From: Streptomyces coeruleorubidus
GTDB taxonomy: Bacteria; Actinomycetota; Actinomycetes; Streptomycetales; Streptomycetaceae
DNA length: 64,000 nucleotides
NCBI RefSeq assembly: GCF_028885415.1
Contig: NZ_CP118527.1
Location: forward strand, 7,564,001-7,628,000
Reading direction: 5' to 3'
Shown here: positions 24,701-31,583 of the stretch, piece after piece
Position numbering within the stretch: the first letter of the stretch is position 1
Layout: each line of letters opens with the position of its first letter
Notes under the pieces: model-generated
What the model was told of the DNA's origin: nothing
The model's input: only the letters and a program-made list of their open reading frames with translations
Databases searched by the model: none
Program-made: the position numbers and the translations under genes

Positions 24701-26010
24701 AGGGTCTCGCCGTACCGCTGGGCCTGCTTGGTGTCGATGTAGGAGACGTCCTTGCCGGTGTAGACCGGGTTCATGTCGCGGGTCTGGGGCGATGCCTTGC
24801 GGCCTTCCGTCTCCAGTTCCGCGCGCACGGCGGCGAAGAAGTCGCGGGGGATCGCGCTGACGAAGCGGGGCCAGACGTACCGGGCGTTCCAGTCGCGGTG
24901 GATGTCCATGACCCAGCGGCACGGCGGCGCGTAGTCCCCGCCCACCGGGAGCAGCACGTTGCGGGTGAGGGCGACCTGCTTGAGCCGCTGGAAGAGCTGG
25001 TACGCGGCGGCCTCCGCCTCGGGCAGGGTGGGCGCGTTGTCGATCGCCCAGCCGGCGCCGTAGTGGTTGACCATGTACGCGGTGAGCAGCCCGCGTCCCG
25101 AGGGGGCGATCCAGTCGAACTCGGCAGGGAACTGCATCCGGCCCGGGTCCCTCGGCTCCTCGCCGAACACCGACAGCGTCGGCCCCCACTGGTGGAACGG
25201 CCCGCGCGCCCACGAACTGGAGCCGACCCCCGCGTCCGCCATCAGCCCCGGGAACTGCGGGTCGTGCCCGAAGGCGTCCAGCTGCCATGCTGTCTCCGGC
25301 GAGGCGCCGATGATGCCGCGCTGGAAGCCGTCGCCGTACAGGGCGTTGCGGATCGTCGCCTCCGCGCCGGTGAGGTTGGTGTTGGGCTCGTTGTAGGTGC
25401 CGCCCATGATCTCCACGCGGCCGGTGCGGATCAGCTGCCGCAGGAAGGCGCGTTCCTCCGGGAAGGCGTCCCAGTAGGGCTTGAGGTAGTCGACCTCCGC
25501 GAGTACGAAGGTGTACGCCGGGTCGCGGCGGGCCAGGTCGCAGTGGGCGCGGACCAGGCTCATGCCGGACTGGCCGCGCGAGTCGAAGGTGCGGGCGGGC
25601 AGTCCGCTGGTCGCCGGGTCGTCGGCGACGTCCCAGGTCTCCGTGTAAGCGCCCTGGGTGTTCCACCAGACGGGGTCGTAGTGGAAGTGGCTGACCATGA
25701 ACATGGTCCAGCCGGGTTCGGCCGCCGTGAACTCGCCCGTGCGGGAGGTGACTTCGTCGCCGTCCGCGGCGGTGACCGTGATCTCGCTGCGGTCGCCGGG
25801 GACCAGGTCCTCGCCGGTGACGGGGACTTCGGCGCGAACGGTGCCGGACTCGCCGACGGTGGTCCGCGTGGTGCCGGTGAGGCCCGGGCCCTCGACGGTG
25901 AGCCGCACGGTCCGGCCCGGAGTGTGGCTCAGCTCGACGGTCACCACCTGGCGCGGCTGCTCGGTGGTCCCGGTGAAGAGCTCGGTCGACTCGACAGAGG
26001 TGACGCGCAT
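21787..26010 (-). CDS. alpha-mannosidase, GH38
   Basis: A 1407-residue cytoplasmic GH38 enzyme that removes alpha-linked mannose. About 100 residues of beta-sandwich precede the catalytic domain, which opens with MVSHFHYDPVWW (zinc ligands H108/H110 region and D112). The nucleophile is D245 in AWQLDAFGHDPQFP, and the late zinc His is in YGAHHDAITGSE near residue 500. A large GH38 C-terminal beta domain follows. Near residue 1200 comes an NPCBM-associated (NEW3-like) domain with VPPGWSTEPAELPYTLGPGG. It is far longer than typical bacterial GH38 enzymes (850-1050 residues) because of the added C-terminal modules. ATG 26010 follows TAGGAG. It is the first gene of a two-gene operon with the parvulin-like protein. 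Confidence 0.92.
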   Translation of the reverse strand: MRVTSVESTELFTGTTEQPRQVVTVELSHTPGRTVRLTVEGPGLTGTTRTTVGESGTVRAEVPVTGEDLVPGDRSEITVTAADGDEVTSRTGEFTAAEPGWTMFMVSHFHYDPVWWNTQGAYTETWDVADDPATSGLPARTFDSRGQSGMSLVRAHCDLARRDPAYTFVLAEVDYLKPYWDAFPEERAFLRQLIRTGRVEIMGGTYNEPNTNLTGAEATIRNALYGDGFQRGIIGASPETAWQLDAFGHDPQFPGLMADAGVGSSSWARGPFHQWGPTLSVFGEEPRDPGRMQFPAEFDWIAPSGRGLLTAYMVNHYGAGWAIDNAPTLPEAEAAAYQLFQRLKQVALTRNVLLPVGGDYAPPCRWVMDIHRDWNARYVWPRFVSAIPRDFFAAVRAELETEGRKASPQTRDMNPVYTGKDVSYIDTKQAQRYGETLLADAEAWATLASLVTGRPYPDAALDKAWRQLVYGAHHDAITGSESDQVYIDLMTGWRELHDLAVSVHADATQALADQVAPGDGPDLVVFNSATWERRDVLTVDDPGLVPRGLPAVREDGRLHVVVPEVPGMGLTALPLAEGSVPGWAPGEGLTIRNEFYEVTVDPARGGGVSSLRALTEGGRELLRPGDIGNEIVVQEEYPRHPRFGEGPWHLTPTGTTAARGRDVTAEVRVEHSPAGSRITVTADLGLFRCTQRLTLWQGVDRLDVTTTVDGYDGADRLIRVRWPSDVLGGLPVHEVADAVIGRGFGFVEVDSERFPWTLDNPANTWFGLGSTARVAVHDDSGVLLGHRSIGVAELVYPDWDIAGDLGTPLAAALVRAGVTATSTIAGGPRYGDLEVDSNLPDLRIAVGGPDRNAVVAEALGWDPAAGRELKRQLSERGVAAVWIAPRACLREEWIPGADLRDLERLPLLVVAGARPEDDAKAVDAIVADLDDFTVSATAAGGGEALPPGDAWDGRSFAVLNRGTPGCVVTASGDLYMSLMRSCTGWPSGIWVDPPRRTAPDGSGFQLQRWSHTFEYAVVAGPGDWRELRLPQAGHAYNRPLTARLRQSSGAQSSDALPRQATLLGLEPAGEVLLDALKPLGSPLARGSEAPVDPGRGLVVRVHEVDGRPVRARVAGPSAWAAGARADVLERPGAPLAPGETGGLEVDLTGFEVATLLATPARPPHQAAGPGIAAHEPAQPVATRYWLHNSGPAPRGNMPVAVYLSPTALTADGPVTATVRVSSELTDAPVSGTVAFEVPPGWSTEPAELPYTLGPGGFTLTDITVTPPPDPAPGRHWLAARLSYGGQTYEDVVALDVPGGHRGPTLVTDLGVDRVSVRRGERARVPVTLRNTTLGPVNGTLWAVSSWGTWPGVAPGCQGFTVPGGEQLEPAIEVDGDAIPPGSYWLMAKVAWHGCVAYTKAVELEVRP

Positions 26011-26068
26011 GGGGCTCCTACGAGTGCTCTGGGGGAGCCCCATCCTGCACGGCAGGAGTGACTCAAAC

Positions 26069-26100
26069 AACCACCTTCACGTCAACTTGGTGGTTCATCC
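26069..26100 (-). promoter_or_regulatory. candidate operator/promoter of the GH38 operon
   Basis: A perfect inverted repeat AACCACC (26069-26075) and GGTGGTT (26089-26095) encloses the -35-like TTGACG of the minus strand (26080-26085). It shares CAACTTGGTG with the importer-operon site at 21019-21038. The site lies about 60 bases before the GH38 start. Confidence 0.45.
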
Positions 26101-26117
26101 ATGCACGCTCGGCCACC

Positions 26118-27002
26118 TCACCTGGACCGCCGGGACTTCACCGCGTGCTGCGGCGTGATGTGGTCGGTCAGCGCCAGCGAGGCGCTCGCGCGCTGGTAGG
26201 TGAGCTGGGCGACCCGGACGTACAGGCAGTCGACGAGCATCAGGACGGAGTGCCGGCTGCTCATGCTCTCGGCCCGGAAGCTGGTTTCCGAGGAGGACGA
26301 GATGAGCCGGATGTCGGCGGACCTGGACAGGGGCGAGCGCGGATCGGTCGTCAGGGCGATCGTGGTGGCGCCGCGCTCCTTGGCCATCTCGAACGGTTCG
26401 AGGGTCTCGCGGGTCGCCCCGGAGTGGGAGATGCCGATGGCCACGTCCGCCGGGGTGAGCAGGGCCGCCGAGGTGGCGGCCGCGTGCACCTCGGTCCAGC
26501 CGCGGACCGAGCAGCCGATGCGGAACAGCCGGGTCTCCGTCTCCTGGGTCACCGCGCCGCTGCCGCCGACGCCGTAGACGTCGATGCGCCGGGCGCGGGC
26601 CAGGGCCTGGGCCGCGCGTTCGAGCGCGTCGAGGTCGATCCGGTCGATGGTCTGCTGGATGGCCCGCAGGTCCGCCGTGCCGACGACCTGGACGACCCGT
26701 TCGAGGCTGTCGTCCGGGGAGATGTCGGGACCGATCTCGGCGGTCCCCCAGTCGGACACCTCGCCCCGGCCGCGCTCCTGGGCCAGTTCGATCAGCAGGT
26801 GCTGGTAGGAGTCCAGCCCGATGGCCCGGCAGAAACGGGTCACCGTCGCCTGGGAGGTGCCGGTGCGGCGGCCCAGCTCGGCGGCCGAGCAGTGGGTGAC
26901 GGCGGCCGGATCCTCCAGGATCAGCTCGCCGACCTTCCGCAGGGAGCCCGCCAGCCGGGGCAGCTCGGTACGGATCAGTGTGGTGACGTCCGTGGGAGGC
27001 AT
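26118..27002 (-). CDS. MurR/RpiR-family transcriptional regulator
   Basis: A 294-residue regulator. The N-terminal helix-turn-helix (SAAELGRRTGTSQATVTRFCRAIGLDSYQHL, about 40-70) is of the RpiR type. A SIS domain at about 125-250 (RIDVYGVGGSGAVTQE, ISHSGATRETLEP) binds a phosphosugar effector. It is divergent from the SIS-domain isomerase gene and sits between it and the GH38 operon. This position makes it the obvious candidate to control the glycan island in response to an amino-sugar or mannose phosphate. The C-terminus is Lys/Arg-rich. Whether it represses or activates cannot be told from sequence. Confidence 0.9.
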   Translation of the reverse strand: MPPTDVTTLIRTELPRLAGSLRKVGELILEDPAAVTHCSAAELGRRTGTSQATVTRFCRAIGLDSYQHLLIELAQERGRGEVSDWGTAEIGPDISPDDSLERVVQVVGTADLRAIQQTIDRIDLDALERAAQALARARRIDVYGVGGSGAVTQETETRLFRIGCSVRGWTEVHAAATSAALLTPADVAIGISHSGATRETLEPFEMAKERGATTIALTTDPRSPLSRSADIRLISSSSETSFRAESMSSRHSVLMLVDCLYVRVAQLTYQRASASLALTDHITPQHAVKSRRSR

Positions 27003-27034
27003 GGGGAGAAGGTATCAGCCACCCTTCGGGACGC

Positions 27035-27120
27035 GGATTGAATACCAGGACCCGATTGAACCCCGAGAGCCTGCGTGATTTATTGATTCATCGAAGGGGA
27101 AGTGTAGGGTGATTCAATCC
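27035..27120. promoter_or_regulatory. cluster of RpiR-type operator half-sites in the divergent promoter
   Basis: Four related AT-rich half-sites lie between the divergent RpiR and SIS genes: GGATTGAATACC (27035-27046), GATTGAA (27054-27060), TTGATTCATC (27083-27092) and GGTGATTCAATCC (27108-27120). The first and last are inverted copies of one another. They flank both possible promoters. Confidence 0.55.
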
Positions 27121-27140
27121 ATCAGTGGGGAGTGTGTCGC

Positions 27141-27905
27141 GTGTCCGTCGAGTCTGTGAGCGCCCAGGGGTTCGCGCGCGAGAGCCTCGCCGTCCTCCAG
27201 CAGGTCATCGAATCCGCCCAGGGCGACGTGGCCGCCGCCGCGGACCTGGTCGCCGAGTGCGTACGCGCGGACGGTGTCGTCCAGGCCTTCGGCACGGGCC
27301 ATTCGCAGGCCCTCGTCCTCGAACTCGCCGGTCGCGCAGGCGGATTCGTCCCCACCAACCGGCTGAGCATCGCCGACCTCGTCCTCTACGGCGGTGAGGA
27401 CCCGGCCGTGCTCGACGACCCGCTCCTCGAACGCCGGGCCGGGGTGGCCGCCCGGCTCTACGACCTGGCCGCCCCGCATCCCCAGGACCTGTTCGTCGTC
27501 ATCTCCAACTCCGGCGTCAACAACGTCGTCGTCGAGATGGCCCTGCACGCCAAGGAACACGGCCACCGCGTCCTGGCCCTCACCTCCCTCGCCCACACCC
27601 GGGCCGTCCCCGCCGCCCATCCCAGCGGCCGGAAGCTGGCCGACATCGCCGACGTCGTCCTCGACAACGCGGCCCCGCGCGGCGACTGTCTGCTCGAACT
27701 GCCCGGCGGCGGCTCGGTCTGCGCCCTGTCCACGCTCACCGGCGCGATGCTGGTCCAGATGACGGTCGCCGAGGCGGCCGGCCGCCTCCTCGCCGCCGGC
27801 GAACGCCCGCCGGTCTACGTCTCGGCCAACGTGCCCGGCGGTTTCGAGGGCAACCTGGAGCTGGAGAAGAAGTACGCGGGCCGGATCCGCCGCACCGCGA
27901 GCTGA
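27141..27905 (+). CDS. SIS-domain sugar isomerase (UPF0309 type)
   Basis: A 254-residue protein made of one SIS domain. Ligand-binding motifs are VVQAFGTGHSQALVLELAGR and VVISNSGVNNVVVEMALHAK, followed by VLALTSLAHTR. UPF0309-type members are thought to act on phosphosugars. In this island it could isomerise or deaminate the product of the BadF-type kinase, which is inference. GTG 27141 has GGGGAG eight bases upstream; a GTG at 27132 overlaps that site and is unlikely. It is divergent from rpiR and convergent with the GH84 gene. Confidence 0.85.
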   Translation: MSVESVSAQGFARESLAVLQQVIESAQGDVAAAADLVAECVRADGVVQAFGTGHSQALVLELAGRAGGFVPTNRLSIADLVLYGGEDPAVLDDPLLERRAGVAARLYDLAAPHPQDLFVVISNSGVNNVVVEMALHAKEHGHRVLALTSLAHTRAVPAAHPSGRKLADIADVVLDNAAPRGDCLLELPGGGSVCALSTLTGAMLVQMTVAEAAGRLLAAGERPPVYVSANVPGGFEGNLELEKKYAGRIRRTAS

Positions 27906-27919
27906 ACCGGACCGTGCGC

Positions 27920-27950
27920 ACGGCCGGGGCCATGCGGGGGCCCCGGCCGT
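27920..27950. terminator. bidirectional hairpin between SIS and GH84 genes
   Basis: A perfect 12-bp stem (27920-27931 and 27939-27950) with a 7-base loop lies between the convergent stops at 27905 and 27958. It is placed to terminate both transcripts. Confidence 0.75.
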
Positions 27951-27957
27951 TCTCGAC

Positions 27958-30900
27958 TCACTTCACCGGTACGGGCGTCAGCGCGACGGCCAGCGGATAG
28001 GCACCTGTCGTCAGCGGCGCCCCGACGGCACCGGACGCCGTGTCGACCGGGACCAGGGCGCCCGCGTCGGCGGTGGTCACGTACGCCGTGCCGCCGTTCC
28101 AGTCCAGGGCGACGTCGAAGGCGGACCTGCCGACCGTCACCGCCTCGCCGGGGGCGCCGGTGACCGTGTCGACGGGCGTGACGGTGTCGCCGGTGCTGGG
28201 GCTGACCCACAGCGTCCGGCCGTCCGGTGACAGGGCGAGACCGTAGGCCTGGCCGGAGACCAGGAGCGTCGGCTCGGTGTCGTTCGTGGCCGTGTCGATC
28301 GGAGTGACCGTGGAACCGCCGGAGTCGGACACGTACACCCTCCTCCCGTCGGGCGCGGCCACGATGTTGAAGGGACTCGGGCCGACGGGGACGGCGGCAC
28401 TAGCCTTCCGGGTGACCAGGTCGACCGGGGTGACCGTGTTGTCCTTGATGTTGGGCACGTAGAGCGTGCGGCCGTCGGGTGTGATCGCCATGTTCTCGGG
28501 TCCGTTGCCCACCTGGACGGGTTCGCCCGTGGTGAGGGCGGCCGTGTCCACCGGCTGGACCGTGCCGTCCCCGTAGTTGGCGACCCAGAGGGTTCGGCCG
28601 TCCGGGGTGAGCGCGAGCCCGGCGGGGACCTTGCCGACCGGGACCGTGGCGGTGACCTTCCCCTGCGCCACGTCGATCACGCTGACGGTGTTCGAGCCCT
28701 GGTTGGCCGCGTAGGCGGTGCGCCCGTCCGCGCTCGTCACGACCTCACCGGGGTTGGCTCCCACGGCGATCTCCGTCGTCTTCCCCGACGACAGGTCGAC
28801 CGAACCGACCGACGCCCCACTGAAGTTGGCCGTCAGCGCCCGCGGTGTGCCGGTGCCGTCGGTGACCTGGACGGGCAGCGCGCGGGAGAGGACGCCGTCG
28901 CCCGCCACCACGACCGAACGCACTCCGGCGGACGCGCCCTCCCGGGCCGTGACCGTGACGGTCGCGGACACGCTGCCCCCGGCCGGGACCGTCGCGGTGC
29001 CCTCGGCCGGCGTGGCGGTGACGCCGTCGGGGACGGTCAGCTTCCAGGAGACCGTCCGGGCGGCGGTGTCGGAGAAGGAGAGAGTCACCCGGGCGGAGCC
29101 GCCCGGCTTCAGGCTGACGGACCCGGGCGCGAACGCGGCGTCCACGCCCGGGTCGGGGGCGTTCTCGGTCATCGCCGTGTAGAGGAACCGGTCCATCACG
29201 CCCGGGGACACCTGCTGGGGTATCGCGTCGAGTTCCTTGCGCTGGGCCCGGAGCCGGCCCCAGTACGTGGCGACCGCCTCGCTGTCGCCCCGCTTGCCGG
29301 CCAGCAGCAGGTCGACGGCCGTCTGGCCCGCGGTGCCGTAGCGGCCGAGCTTGTCCAGCCAGGCCGAGGTCTCCTCGAGGAACCCGGGGTTGTCGAGACG
29401 GGCGCGGAGCGCGCCGGGCGTGGCGGCCATGTCGGCGAAGTACGACCGGAGCGCGGCGGCGGCCCGGTCGAGGCCGGAGTCCTCGTCGTAGGCCTTGCGG
29501 AACCCGGCGATGAGCGCGCTGAGCGTGGGGGACTCGGTCGCGTCGAGCCGGGACGAGTGGTTGTTCTCGGCGAAGATCCGCAGCCACCTGGCGGCGTCCG
29601 GCCCGGCCAGGTCGCGGACGGAGGCGAGGAAGGCGGCCTTCGGGTCGTAGGCGTCCGGGTTCCACAGGTAGGCGGCGGAGGTGAACAGGGCGATCCGGCT
29701 GGCCTCGCCCTGGACCATCGGGTTGGCGGTGACCCCGGCCGCCGCCTTCGCCACGCCGGGCTCGCGGCCGGTGTAGGGGCCGAGCAGCAGCCGGCTGGTG
29801 ACGTAGTCGTTCACCGGGTAGTTGTCCCAGACCAGGATCGGATGGCCGTAGACCTCGCGGGCCTTGGTGACCTGGTCGGCGGTGATGGCGGGGGCGATCA
29901 CCCCGACGCCGGTCCACTCCACGACCACGGACGGGTCCAGCTTCTCCCGCAGCGCCTTCTTGTAGGGGGAGTCGGCGAGGTCGGAGTACTCGGTGGGGAC
30001 CATCTCCAGCGGTTCCAGACCGGGGTGGGTCGCGGAGAAGTCCCGCCACACCCGGTTGAGCAGCTGGGCCTGGGCGTCCCCGGCGGCGCCGCCGCCCGTG
30101 CCGAACTCCTGCTCGTCGGCCGCGCAGTTCCACTTGGTGTAGCTGATGTCGTCCAGCGGGATCGCGAAGGAGCGCACACCGATCGCGTACAGCGAGTCCA
30201 GCTTGCGGGTGAGGGCCTCGACGTCGGCGTCCGAGGAGTAGCAGACGGACAGTCCGGGGGAGAGGGCGTAGGTGAAGCGGACGTGGTTGGCGTCGGCCCG
30301 GCCGGCCAGTTCCCCGAGCCGCGCCAGCTCCGCGGGCGGGTACGCCTCACGCCACCGGGCGCGCAGGTAGGGATCGTCCTTGGGGGAGTAGACGTAGACG
30401 TTCTGCTTGGTGCGGCCGTAGAAGTCGAGCTGGTTCAGCCGCTCGGCATGTGACCAGGGGGTGCCGTAGAAGCCCTCGATCACGCCGCGCAGCCTGGCCG
30501 TGGGCCAGTCCCGGACGGTCACCTCGGGCACGGTCCGGGTGACCAGTTGGCGCAGGGTCTGGGCGGCGTAGAAGGTGCCGGTGCGGTCGGCGCCGGACAG
30601 GGCGAGGAGGGTCCGGCCGTCCTTGCGGCCCGAGGCGAGGACGTAGCCGCCGGAGGGCAGCCCGGCCGGGGACGGGGCGCCCAGCCGCTTCAGGGCGGAG
30701 GCCGTCGCGCTGCTCTCGCCCGGGCCGCCGAGGAAGACGGTGAAGCCGGGCTTCGCGGGCGGCTTGCCGACCGCCACGATCTGCTCGGCCCCGGCCTCCC
30801 GCAGGACGGTCTCGACGACGCGCCGGGCCGACGGGTCGGTCCCGCGGCCGACGACCGCCACGACCCGGTCGGGGACCGTGAGCCGGGCCGGCCCCGCGTG

Positions 30901-31071
30901 CAGGCTCTTCGGCTGCGGCCACACCTGCGGCACGGCGGTCTTCGGGGGCCGGTCCGGTGCGGCGACCGCGCCCGGCGCCGGCGGGAGGGCGAGGCCGGCG
31001 GCCAGCAGCAGCGCGACGGCGGGTAGGCGTCCGAGTCGCCGGGGGCGTCTCACACGAAGGGCTGGGAACAC
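27958..31071 (-). CDS. secreted GH84 beta-N-acetylglucosaminidase with C-terminal YVTN beta-propeller
   Basis: A 1037-residue exported enzyme. The signal peptide (RLGRLPAVALLLAAGLALPPAPGAVAA) follows GTG 31071, which has GGAAGGAG upstream; a longer frame to 31167 lacks one. A GH20b-like N domain leads to the GH84 barrel with RGVIEGFYGTPWS (about 195-207) and the catalytic Asp pair D307/D308 in PLDDISY, used in substrate-assisted hydrolysis of beta-GlcNAc. After a helical region and a NEW3-like beta domain comes a propeller of about six repeats (GRTAYAANQGSNTVSVID, GRTLWVANYGDGTVQPVD, and so on) covering the last 270 residues. It would trim terminal GlcNAc outside the cell. An ATTGA/TCAAT operator lies 90 bases upstream. 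Confidence 0.9.
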   Translation of the reverse strand: MFPALRVRRPRRLGRLPAVALLLAAGLALPPAPGAVAAPDRPPKTAVPQVWPQPKSLHAGPARLTVPDRVVAVVGRGTDPSARRVVETVLREAGAEQIVAVGKPPAKPGFTVFLGGPGESSATASALKRLGAPSPAGLPSGGYVLASGRKDGRTLLALSGADRTGTFYAAQTLRQLVTRTVPEVTVRDWPTARLRGVIEGFYGTPWSHAERLNQLDFYGRTKQNVYVYSPKDDPYLRARWREAYPPAELARLGELAGRADANHVRFTYALSPGLSVCYSSDADVEALTRKLDSLYAIGVRSFAIPLDDISYTKWNCAADEQEFGTGGGAAGDAQAQLLNRVWRDFSATHPGLEPLEMVPTEYSDLADSPYKKALREKLDPSVVVEWTGVGVIAPAITADQVTKAREVYGHPILVWDNYPVNDYVTSRLLLGPYTGREPGVAKAAAGVTANPMVQGEASRIALFTSAAYLWNPDAYDPKAAFLASVRDLAGPDAARWLRIFAENNHSSRLDATESPTLSALIAGFRKAYDEDSGLDRAAAALRSYFADMAATPGALRARLDNPGFLEETSAWLDKLGRYGTAGQTAVDLLLAGKRGDSEAVATYWGRLRAQRKELDAIPQQVSPGVMDRFLYTAMTENAPDPGVDAAFAPGSVSLKPGGSARVTLSFSDTAARTVSWKLTVPDGVTATPAEGTATVPAGGSVSATVTVTAREGASAGVRSVVVAGDGVLSRALPVQVTDGTGTPRALTANFSGASVGSVDLSSGKTTEIAVGANPGEVVTSADGRTAYAANQGSNTVSVIDVAQGKVTATVPVGKVPAGLALTPDGRTLWVANYGDGTVQPVDTAALTTGEPVQVGNGPENMAITPDGRTLYVPNIKDNTVTPVDLVTRKASAAVPVGPSPFNIVAAPDGRRVYVSDSGGSTVTPIDTATNDTEPTLLVSGQAYGLALSPDGRTLWVSPSTGDTVTPVDTVTGAPGEAVTVGRSAFDVALDWNGGTAYVTTADAGALVPVDTASGAVGAPLTTGAYPLAVALTPVPVK

Positions 31072-31156
31072 GGGTGCTCCTTCCGGATGCCGCGGGCACC
31101 GGCCCGGGCCAGAGAGGAAGAGGTGAATGGAGCCACCGCGTGATGCTAGGGATGCT

Positions 31157-31172
31157 GAATTGAACAATCAAT
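31157..31172 (-). promoter_or_regulatory. candidate RpiR operator upstream of GH84
   Basis: The palindrome ATTGA-ACAA-TCAAT (31159-31172) is preceded by GA. GAATTGAAC (31157-31165) is identical to 13979-13987 upstream of the kinase gene. It sits about 90 bases before the GH84 start. Confidence 0.5.
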
Positions 31173-31499
31173 GGGGCGTGGACCCCAGGCGGGGAGGCGC
31201 CACCGGATCTCGTGATCGGCGTCATGTGAGGATCAGGCTGGTCCTCGACGCGCTGCTGCCGGCCCGCCAGAGCGACGACGTGGCGCTGCCGGTCGCGCGG
31301 ACGCACGCGCCGGGGCCCCATCAGGCCGCCGCGCGGGAGCTGCCCGGCGACCTGGCATTCGTCTCCCGATCCCGCGTAACCGTCACCGGGCAACTGGCCG
31401 CCTGGGCCTGGAGGAGCCGGCCTTCGCCCCCCCCGAACTCGTCGCCAGTGTTTCCGTCCGAGCCGTTGACGCGGCCGCTGGGGACTTCCACACTGGCCT

Positions 31500-31555
31500 G
31501 ACTGCGTAGTCATAAGCCGTCTGACTGTCCTGCGGTCAATGGTGACTACGTAGTC
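31500..31555 (+). promoter_or_regulatory. paired LacI-type operators upstream of the lacI-like gene
   Basis: The perfect 12-bp palindrome GACTACGTAGTC (31544-31555) and a near copy with one mismatch, GACTGCGTAGTC (31500-31511), are 44 bases apart, about four helical turns. The centre CG fits LacI/GalR operators. They lie just before the regulator start at 31584, as expected for autoregulation. Confidence 0.65.
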
Positions 31556-31583
31556 CACGACCGTCGGGACCCGAGGAGCGCGC

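Larger units (their letters stand above)
31072..31583. other. intergenic region between divergent GH84 and LacI genes
   Basis: About 512 bases without a convincing gene. It holds the operator-like ATTGAACAATCAAT near the GH84 side and two palindromes near the LacI side. Between roughly 31390 and 31509 one plus-strand frame reads GRLGLEEPAFAPPELVASVSVRAVDAAA with host-like third positions, then stops at TAG 31507. This could be the tail of a lost gene, and I do not recognise the family. Confidence 0.45.

Noticed and set aside
21835..26061. A 1.4-kilocodon open frame on the plus strand
   Set aside because: It is the antisense shadow of the GH38 gene. It is open only because the DNA is GC-rich, its product is Arg/Gly/Val-rich with no domain, and the opposite strand has full family motifs.
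31127..31501. A 124-codon plus-strand gene beginning inside the GH84 leader
   Set aside because: It has poor codon positions, no ribosome binding site, and overlaps the GH84 ribosome binding region and operator.
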